Positions 5,609 to 11,094 of a DNA stretch of 11,094 bases are shown piece after piece. The DNA is taken from positions 1 through 11,094 of the forward strand of contig JASHWZ010000171.1 in NCBI GenBank assembly GCA_030043865.1. Direction: 5' to 3'. The stretch is from Thermoplasmata archaeon. GTDB taxonomy: Archaea > Thermoplasmatota > Thermoplasmata > Lutacidiplasmatales > UBA184. The notes under the pieces were generated by a model. That model was not told the DNA's origin, did no database searches, and was given only the letters and a program-made list of their open reading frames with translations. The translations under genes were made by a program, and so were the position numbers. The stretch's first letter is position 1. Each line of letters starts with the position of its first letter.

Positions 5609-8600
5609 CTACGGCTCGCTGGGCGGCTTGCGCCGGAACGGCCAGAACGCCGTCGTGGTCGACGGGGCGCTCGCAGCAGGGGCCGGCGCGGCAGCGGCCG
5701 GGGCGGGCGCCGTCTCGCCCTGGAGGAGGCGGAGCGCCTCGCGGGCCTTCGCGAGCGCGGCCGCGTAGTCCGTCTCTCGCAGCCGGATCGACTCCGCGAG
5801 CAGCTCGCGGGCCGGACCAGTGTCGATCCGGTTCTGCTGGGCCCGCACGAGCGCGGCGTCGATCAGATAGTGGAGGTTCAACAGCTCCCGGTGGAGCGAC
5901 TTGCGCAGGTTCAGGTCCTCCTCGACCGCGAGCAGCGAGCGGGCGGCGTCGATCAGGTGGCCGTCCGCGTACAGCGCCTCGATCTCCCGGACGCGCTCCG
6001 GCAACGGGCCGACGCTGACGTGCAGGCCCTCCTGCGCGAAGTTGAGTTCGGTCGAGACGTCCTTGAAGCGGCGGACGTACGGCTCGCGGACCGACTTCTC
6101 GAGCGCCGGGATCGCGCCCTTGAGCAGGCGAAGGGCCTCATCGAGCTTGCCCGCGTCCGCGGCGCTGCGCGCCTCGCTGAACGTCTGCATCACGGGCGTG
6201 GTGTCGAGCCCGAGCCGCTCACCGACCCACAGCTGGGCCTTCAGCTCCGCGATCTGCGCGTCGACCCGGTCCCGGCGGCGGCGTCGCGCGAGCTCGACCT
6301 CGGAGCGCACGAGCTCGAGCGCGGTCGAGAACTCCCGGCGCTCTCGCAGCGTGGCGAGGCGCGCGCGGACCTCTTCGCGCCGGGCGGCGTCCGCGGGGGT
6401 CGCGGCCCCCACCTGGTTCAGCTCGGATTCGACCTCGCGCCAGCGCGCGTCGACGACGGTCTCGAACGCGCGACGGCTCGCGGCCTCCGCCCGGTCGATC
6501 GCCTCTCGCACGTGGGACCACTCGCGGGCCCGGAGCGCCGCCTCCCCCTCGGCCACGATCGCCTCGACCGGGTCGAGCTCGGTCGTGAGATGCTCCTTGC
6601 GGCCCTGCTCGACGACCCGGCGAAGCTCCCCGAGGGGTCCCGCGAACAACCGCTCGATCGCCCAGCGGGCGGTCTCGGTCGACTCGCGGGCCGCGCGGAT
6701 CGCCTCAGGATACTGGCCCGCGTCCGCGAGGCGACGGCTCTCGCCGAGCCGGTGCGTCGCTTCGAGGACGTCGGCGCCCAGCCCCGCCGCCTCGGCGAGC
6801 TGCCGGTCGGCGGTGGCGGCGGCGTCCTTGGCGCGTCGGTGGTTCTCCCGGACGATCCCGAGGGCGTCGGACGCCTGGAGCGCGTGCTCCAGCACGGACG
6901 GGTAGTCGCGCTCGGTGAACGCGGCCTTCGCGTCGGCGACCTGCTCGGCCGCGACCGGGGCGCGGACCCCTTCGGATTGGGCCCGGTGAAGCGCCCGCTC
7001 CGCGGCCTGGACCGAGCCTTCGGCGACCCGGCGCTGGAGGTCGGCGCGCTCGAGCTCGGACTCGCTGCGACCCGCGAGCTGGAGCGCTTCGACCGCCTTG
7101 CCCTCGTCGAGGGCCATGCGGGACTGGTGGAGGAGGTTCTCGGCGACGGTCGTGTCGCTCCCCTCCCGGCGGAGGCGGGTGAGCATCGCCTGGAAGCTCG
7201 CGAGGGTCTTCGAAACGTGCTGGTACGTCGCCTGGAGGAGCTCGCGCTCGAGCGGGCCGCCCAGCTCGATCACGCGCGCGTACTGGCGTTGGGCGAGGCC
7301 GGACTCGAGCCGCTCCATCGCGGAGCGGAGCGACGGGACCTCGACGTGCAGGAGGTCGGCCTGGGCCAGCGCCTCGCGCGCGCGCTTCGCGACGCGCTCG
7401 GCGTGCTCGACGAACCCGCGGGTGTCGACGAACTCGGCCCGTGCCTCGTCGAGGAGCGCGGCCGCTCCTGTCGGGATCGGCAACGCGATCCTCCGACGAG
7501 CCTCGGAGAGCGGGGCGAGGATCCGGTCGACGTCGACGCCGGCCCCGCGGGCGATGTCGAGGTCCCGCTCGAGGCCCCGAAGGTTCTCCTCGAGCACCGG
7601 TCGGACGAGGGCGACGACCTCCTCGTGGACCAGCCGCGCCTGGGTCCGGGTCGCCTCGGGGGGCGCGGTCGCCTGCTCGGTGCGCATACCCGCGAGTCGG
7701 GCCGCGAACGCCTCCATCGGGAGGCCGAGCCGACGGCCGTCCTCGACGAGCCGGTCGATCTCGACCAAGAGCCGGGTCGTCTCGCCCTTCGCCTCCTCGC
7801 TGCCGAGCCCCTCCTGGACCTTGTCGAGCAGGCTGCGCGCGCGGTCGAAGTCGAGGGCTTGGAAGGCGACCCGCGCGTCCCGCAGCGGCTCGTAGAACGG
7901 GGTGGGGTCGGTGCCGGCTTCTCGCACCTTCCCGAGCAGCTCCTGGGCTCGGTTGATCTGCCCGACGATCTCCTGGCCGGACGTCCACGTCCGCTGCGCG
8001 GACTCCTCGAGCGCCGTCGCGGCCTTGTAGGCGTCCGCATACCGTGCGGCGCGCGCGGCCGACTGCGCCGTCTCGAGCTGCGCGCGGAACTTGCCGAGGT
8101 CGACGCCCATCGTCTCGAGCTCGACCAGCGCGAGCTTCGCATGCGAGACCGCCTCCTCGCTGCGGACGAGCTGCTGCTGCTGGGCGCGCTTGCGGATCTC
8201 CTGCGACGCCCGCGACGCCTGGACGAAGTCGCCCATGTTGAAGATCTGCTGGACCTCGTCGATCTGGCGCTGGATCTCGTCGCCCGCGCCGCCCATCGAA
8301 TCGAGGACGTGGCCCTCGACCTCGAGCTGCTCGACCAGCGAGGACGCGTGCGCGGCAAACACCGAGGCGAAGTCCCGCTCCGCCCGGCGCAGGCTGTCGA
8401 TCGCGCCGACCAGGTCCCGCTTGACCCGGAGCGTCACGTCCGCGTCGGCGAGCAGCCGGCGCGTGGGCGCCGCGAGCGCCTCGTCCGGAATGTCCGTGAA
8501 TCCCTTCTCCATCTCCTCGATCCGCCGCGCGACGTACGGCTCGGCCGCCGTCCGGAGCGACACCTCGACCCGGGCGAGGCGTTCGACCCCGTCGGCGAGA

Positions 8601-10105
8601 TTGCCGGCGTCGAGCAGCTCGCGGACCTCCGCGAGCTCCGCATCGGTCTTCGGGGGCAGGAACCCGCGCTCGCGCGCGTACTCGCGCACGCCGTCGAGCG
8701 CGCTCCACCGCTGGAGGAAGAACTGGAGCGCCTCGCGCCCCACCGCGAGGACCGTTTCCTGAAGGAGCTGGCGCGCGGCGACCGCGTCGGACTTCTCGAC
8801 CAGGGCGCGCGCGCGTTGGAGCTGCGCGTCGAACGCCTCGGTCGAGAAGTTGACGCGGCGCAGGCGCTCGAGCATCTCCTCGATGCCCGCGAGCTCGTCA
8901 CGGACGGTGTCGAGGTCTTCCGTCAGCTGCCCGACGCGGTCGACCGCTTCCTGGCTCGCGGCGAGAGCCTCGGTGTAGATCTTGAGTCGAAGCGCCTCGC
9001 GCGCCCGGTTCATCGCCGCGAACACGTCGGTGGGGTCGCGGCCCAGCCGGCGGGCCTCGGCGATGCGGGGGCGGACCTCGTCGAGCAGGCCCGCGACGAC
9101 CGCGACGATCGGCTCCTCCGCGGCGCGGCGCGCCTCGGCGAGCAGGGACGGGATCTCGGCCGGCGGCGCCTTCCCGATCTTCGCGGCCGCGACCTCGACC
9201 GCCCGCTGCGCGTCGCCCGGGTCGACGCCGTACTCGCGGGTCGCTCGGAGCGCGGTCGTCAACGACTCGAGCGACTGCTCTCCGCGCTCTCGGAGGCCCT
9301 CGCCCACCTCGACGAGCGACCGCTCGATCGCGTCGACGGTTTCGGGCCACCGCTCCACGGGTGCCTCCGCATCCGCGGCGAGCGCGGACTCGAGCCGCGA
9401 CGTGGAGGCGCCGTACTCTCGGGCGGCCGCCGCGATCTGGGTCGCCCCCGAGCGCACCGCTTCGCGGCGCGCTTGCGCTTCGGGAAGACCCTCCGCGAGC
9501 GACCGATGGATCTGGTCGATCGCTTCCGCGAGTCGGCCGTCGGCGGCGGGGGCCGCGGCGGCGTCGAGCAGCTCGTCGAACTCCCGTTGGCGCTCGGCGG
9601 ACAACCCCGCCCAGGTGCCGACCTTGATCGCTCGGACCCGGGACTCGGTGACGTACGTCTGCTGCGCGTCCGCGAGGGCCTTATCGACCTCCGCGAGCCG
9701 GCCGACCGTGTCGGACCACGTCGCGCTCTCGGGCGGATGCTCGAGCTGGCGCAGCTCTCGCTCGACGTGCGACGGGATCGAGACGCCGACGCCCGCGAGC
9801 CGCCCGGCCGCATCGACGGTCTTCCGGCGGCGGGCCTCGATCGACCCGGGGACGTTCTTCCCGAGGTAGTCGGAGAGCGCCTTGGCCTGGATCTCGACGC
9901 CGTCCCAGTCGGACCGACGCGCGAGCTCCCGCAGCTGGACGAGGCGCTCGGGCGCCTCGGCGGGCGAGATCCCCAACCCCTCGAGCGCGCTGACCTGCTC
10001 CTCGACCTCCTTGAGCTGCGACTCCGCGGACTGACGCTTCTTCTTGAGCGCCTCCGCCTTCTCCTGAAGGATCCGGGTGAGGCGGGAGGAGCCGACGCCG
10101 CCCAT
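5609..10105 (-). CDS. Giant all-helical repeat protein (about 23 units of ~63 residues)
   Basis: Predicted 1498-residue cytoplasmic protein with no signal peptide, no membrane segment and no Cys, rich in Ala, Glu, Arg and Leu. The N-terminal ~40 residues are a Lys/Glu coiled coil. The rest is a regular helical repeat: a long helix, a turn usually of the form G-[LIV]-x-[DPST] (for example GISP 45, GVDP 293, GRDP 355, GVDL 667, GTDP 731, GVDV 856, GLDT 1299), a second helix with A/L heptads, a second turn often [DAE]-x-x-[YFL], and a third helix running into the next unit. Turn anchors at 45, 107, 167, 232, 293, 355, 419, 481, 538, 605, 667, 731, 794, 856, 921, 982, 1046, 1108, 1172, 1233, 1299, 1360 and 1425 average 62.7 residues apart. 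The units resemble TPR or spectrin-like bundles but match neither length (34 or ~106). Residues 1466-1481 are Ala/Pro-rich, then FWPFRRKP. A scaffold or filament role is inference. ATG 10105 has GGAGGT just upstream. Confidence 0.9.
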   Translation of the reverse strand: MGGVGSSRLTRILQEKAEALKKKRQSAESQLKEVEEQVSALEGLGISPAEAPERLVQLRELARRSDWDGVEIQAKALSDYLGKNVPGSIEARRRKTVDAAGRLAGVGVSIPSHVERELRQLEHPPESATWSDTVGRLAEVDKALADAQQTYVTESRVRAIKVGTWAGLSAERQREFDELLDAAAAPAADGRLAEAIDQIHRSLAEGLPEAQARREAVRSGATQIAAAAREYGASTSRLESALAADAEAPVERWPETVDAIERSLVEVGEGLRERGEQSLESLTTALRATREYGVDPGDAQRAVEVAAAKIGKAPPAEIPSLLAEARRAAEEPIVAVVAGLLDEVRPRIAEARRLGRDPTDVFAAMNRAREALRLKIYTEALAASQEAVDRVGQLTEDLDTVRDELAGIEEMLERLRRVNFSTEAFDAQLQRARALVEKSDAVAARQLLQETVLAVGREALQFFLQRWSALDGVREYARERGFLPPKTDAELAEVRELLDAGNLADGVERLARVEVSLRTAAEPYVARRIEEMEKGFTDIPDEALAAPTRRLLADADVTLRVKRDLVGAIDSLRRAERDFASVFAAHASSLVEQLEVEGHVLDSMGGAGDEIQRQIDEVQQIFNMGDFVQASRASQEIRKRAQQQQLVRSEEAVSHAKLALVELETMGVDLGKFRAQLETAQSAARAARYADAYKAATALEESAQRTWTSGQEIVGQINRAQELLGKVREAGTDPTPFYEPLRDARVAFQALDFDRARSLLDKVQEGLGSEEAKGETTRLLVEIDRLVEDGRRLGLPMEAFAARLAGMRTEQATAPPEATRTQARLVHEEVVALVRPVLEENLRGLERDLDIARGAGVDVDRILAPLSEARRRIALPIPTGAAALLDEARAEFVDTRGFVEHAERVAKRAREALAQADLLHVEVPSLRSAMERLESGLAQRQYARVIELGGPLERELLQATYQHVSKTLASFQAMLTRLRREGSDTTVAENLLHQSRMALDEGKAVEALQLAGRSESELERADLQRRVAEGSVQAAERALHRAQSEGVRAPVAAEQVADAKAAFTERDYPSVLEHALQASDALGIVRENHRRAKDAAATADRQLAEAAGLGADVLEATHRLGESRRLADAGQYPEAIRAARESTETARWAIERLFAGPLGELRRVVEQGRKEHLTTELDPVEAIVAEGEAALRAREWSHVREAIDRAEAASRRAFETVVDARWREVESELNQVGAATPADAARREEVRARLATLRERREFSTALELVRSEVELARRRRRDRVDAQIAELKAQLWVGERLGLDTTPVMQTFSEARSAADAGKLDEALRLLKGAIPALEKSVREPYVRRFKDVSTELNFAQEGLHVSVGPLPERVREIEALYADGHLIDAARSLLAVEEDLNLRKSLHRELLNLHYLIDAALVRAQQNRIDTGPARELLAESIRLRETDYAAALAKAREALRLLQGETAPAPAAAAPAPAASAPSTTTAFWPFRRKPPSEP

Positions 10106-10216
10106 GCTACCTCCGGACGTACGGAACTCCCCCTAGCCTCCGCGTACCGTACACGAGGCGTCGGGCATCTGGGACAGTCGATTCATGCCCGGACCCCCTT
10201 ATAAATCAAACGTTTT
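10106..10216 (-). promoter_or_regulatory. TATA box, leader and Shine-Dalgarno site of the helical repeat gene
   Basis: On the minus strand ATTTATAAG (10206 to 10198) is a strong TATA box. The predicted transcription start is near 10176, giving a leader of about 70 nt. GGAGGT (10114-10109) sits three bases before the ATG at 10105, a strong ribosome binding site that fixes this start. The 8-bp palindrome AAACGTTT (10208-10215) lies immediately upstream of the TATA box, where TFB or a regulator would contact the DNA. This gene therefore probably has its own transcript rather than relying on readthrough from aIF5A. Confidence 0.7.
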
Positions 10217-10220
10217 CCAC

Positions 10221-10239
10221 CGGCGAGCGAGCGTCGCCG
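10221..10239 (-). terminator. Possible hairpin downstream of aIF5A
   Basis: CGGCGA (10221-10226) and TCGCCG (10234-10239) form a 6-bp stem with a 7-nt loop, 26 bp past the aIF5A stop codon. A T-containing stretch follows on the minus strand but no long uninterrupted T-run, which archaeal termination mostly relies on. In a G+C-rich genome such a stem can occur by chance. Confidence 0.25.
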
Positions 10240-10264
10240 ACGGGGAGCCGGGTCCGACTCGGGC

Positions 10265-10651
10265 TCACTTGCGCATGATGCGGCGCTTGCCCATGGCATC
10301 GAGGTACTGCACCTCGCTCCCGGGCGTGAGCTGGCCCTGGAGGTCGGGCTCGAGGGCGAGCATGAACGTCTCGTAGTTCTCGAGGTCCATCAGCTGGACC
10401 TCGGACCCGCTCAACGAGAGCACCTGCGCCGACCGCTTGCCGATCATCGGGACCTGGACCTTGTGCGTGACCGGGAAGACGACCGACCGCTTGCGCTCGT
10501 CGAAGATCCCGACCGCGTCGATGCGGGCCTTCGCTTCCCCGTGCTTCCCCGGTTTCGACATCTGGATGCTGAGGATGCGGCACGGCTCGTCGTCGATCAG
10601 GACGTACCGGCCCTCCTTCAGCTCGCGAACTTCCTGCTGGGTCCAGGCCAT
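10265..10651 (-). CDS. eif5a: Translation initiation factor 5A (aIF5A)
   Basis: 128-residue archaeal IF5A, normal for the family. The N-terminal SH3-like domain (1-~70) carries the hypusine loop SKPGKHGEAKA (32-42); Lys36 in GKHG is the expected site of deoxyhypusine modification. KARIDAVGIFD (41-51) and AQVLSLSGSEVQLMDLENYETF (75-96) are family hallmarks, the latter opening the C-terminal OB-fold domain. The factor binds ribosomes and eases peptide-bond formation at difficult sequences such as proline runs. The frame stays open upstream to 10804, but MAWTQQEV aligns with the family start, lies after a TATA-like element, and has GAGGAG (10662-10657) six bases upstream. It is divergent from the next gene. 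The modifying enzyme, deoxyhypusine synthase, is not in the window. Confidence 0.97.
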   Translation of the reverse strand: MAWTQQEVRELKEGRYVLIDDEPCRILSIQMSKPGKHGEAKARIDAVGIFDERKRSVVFPVTHKVQVPMIGKRSAQVLSLSGSEVQLMDLENYETFMLALEPDLQGQLTPGSEVQYLDAMGKRRIMRK

Positions 10652-10656
10652 CGAGA

Positions 10657-10695
10657 CTCCTCGGACGTTCGGGGAGTTCCCCGACAGGATAACCC
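10657..10695 (-). promoter_or_regulatory. aIF5A promoter with a 7-2-7 inverted repeat
   Basis: On the minus strand GGGTTATCC (10695-10687) is a TATA-like element that places the transcription start near 10665, giving a short leader with the ribosome binding site GAGGAG. Between the two lies a perfect dyad, TCGGGGA-GT-TCCCCGA (10669-10684). A protein bound here would block polymerase loading, so it is a candidate operator. Whether it is used cannot be told from sequence alone. Confidence 0.45.
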
Positions 10696-10740
10696 TTGCC
10701 GTGACGGAGACCGGGAACGTCGGTCGACGTCCGCGCGAGG

Positions 10741-10788
10741 GTTTATCGGCGCTCGGTCGGTACTCCGGTTCCGGAGCGACCCGGTGGG
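10741..10788 (+). promoter_or_regulatory. Promoter of the rightmost gene with a 6-2-6 inverted repeat
   Basis: GTTTATCGG (10741-10749) is a TATA-like element with a predicted start near 10770. The perfect dyad CTCCGG-TT-CCGGAG (10763-10776) is centred on that start. GGTG (10784-10787), seven bases before the ATG, is a weak ribosome binding site. The dyad differs in sequence from the one in the aIF5A promoter although the arm and spacer lengths are similar. Confidence 0.45.
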
Positions 10789-10794
10789 CGACGG

Positions 10795-11094
10795 ATGGTA
10801 GCACTCGCCGAGAAGCCGACGCCGGGTGCGGTCGAGAGCGACGCGCGGTCGGTGTGGACCGGCCAACGCCTTCCCCCGGCCCAGGGCCCGCTCGGACCCG
10901 CGGAGGGCCCGGTCGTCCGGCAGTTCCTGGGCGCGTTCGCCGCGCAGGAGAGCGGGACGCTCGCGGCGCAGCGGGTGGTCGCGGCCGACGTCGACGCCCG
11001 CGCCCTGATGGTCGCCGGCCGCCGGGTGCAGGGCGTCCTTCGCCTCGAGGACGGCGGCCCGCCGGTCGACGCGCCGCGGCTCGAGCCCGCGCTG
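10795..11094 (+). CDS. N-terminal 100 residues of an unrecognised protein, cut by the window end
   Basis: The frame starts at ATG 10795 and is still open at the last base. It reads MVALAEKPTPGAVESDA, then SVWTGQRLPPAQGPLGPAEG (18-37), a helix VVRQFLGAFAAQES (38-51), and a beta-rich part with VVAADVDARALMVAGRRVQG (60-79) and VLRLEDGG (80-87). There is no signal peptide or membrane helix. The start is supported by the promoter elements at 10741-10776. I do not recognise the family from this fragment; the region after residue 38 looks like the beginning of a folded alpha/beta domain. aIF5A often lies beside agmatinase in archaea, but this N-terminus does not look like agmatinase. Confidence 0.7.
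   Translation, partial: MVALAEKPTPGAVESDARSVWTGQRLPPAQGPLGPAEGPVVRQFLGAFAAQESGTLAAQRVVAADVDARALMVAGRRVQGVLRLEDGGPPVDAPRLEPAL

Noticed and set aside
10133..10186. A 17-codon leader frame (MNRLSQMPDASCTVRGG) before the helical repeat gene
   Set aside because: Its ATG lies only about 16 bp after the TATA-box centre, upstream of the predicted transcription start near 10176, so it would not be in the transcript.
5870..10204. A 1444-codon open frame on the plus strand opposite the helical repeat gene
   Set aside because: It is the mirror of a G+C-rich coding sequence. Its translation is a low-complexity run of Leu, Arg, Asp and Glu, it starts at an arbitrary ATG, and the minus-strand protein has clear repeat structure, a TATA box and a ribosome binding site.
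10652..10804. The 51-residue N-terminal extension of the aIF5A frame
   Set aside because: It covers the promoter and dyad region and reaches into the divergent gene. The family begins at MAWTQQEV, which has its own ribosome binding site.

Overview
The window looks like a piece of a G+C-rich archaeal chromosome, most likely from the Thermoplasmatota. The evidence is an archaeal translation factor aIF5A, a thermopsin-family (A05) secreted protease carrying the FTESGLPSGTSW-type repeats common in Thermoplasmata surface proteins, TATA boxes placed for leaderless or short-leader transcripts, and a tRNA gene split by an archaeal-type intron outside the anticodon loop. The phylum is inferred from family knowledge; the archaeal assignment is firm.

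Layout from left to right. (1) 16-4761, minus: a 1581-residue cell-surface protein made of a secretion signal, a thermopsin domain, a NosD-like right-handed beta-helix, five Ig-like/PEGA-like repeats, a C-terminal membrane anchor and a Ser-rich acidic tail. It has its own TATA box. (2) 4918-5022, minus: tRNA-Glu(CTC) interrupted by a 32-nt intron in the T-loop (about position 59/60). A perfect 10-bp inverted repeat spans its 5' end. (3) 5150-5605, plus: a 151-residue unrecognised protein with a GTG start, probably leaderless. (4) 5609-10105, minus, tail-to-tail with (3) and only 3 bp between stops: a 1498-residue, Cys-free, all-helical cytoplasmic protein. I can divide it by eye into 23 units averaging about 63 residues (nine heptads), and it ends in an Ala/Pro linker and an aromatic-basic tail. 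(5) 10265-10651, minus: aIF5A. (6) 10795 to the window end, plus: the first 100 codons of an unrecognised protein, divergent from aIF5A. The 143-bp region between the last two holds two TATA-like elements and two different short-spacer inverted repeats near the predicted transcription starts.

There is no sign of a multi-gene operon: almost every gene has its own promoter-like sequence, and the functions (surface protease, tRNA, translation factor, helical scaffold) do not form a pathway. I see no mobile element, CRISPR array, rRNA or plasmid-like module. The best leads are the 63-residue helical repeat protein and the non-canonical tRNA intron, which implies a splicing endonuclease of broad specificity. 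Long open frames antisense to genes (1) and (4) are by-products of G+C-rich codon use.
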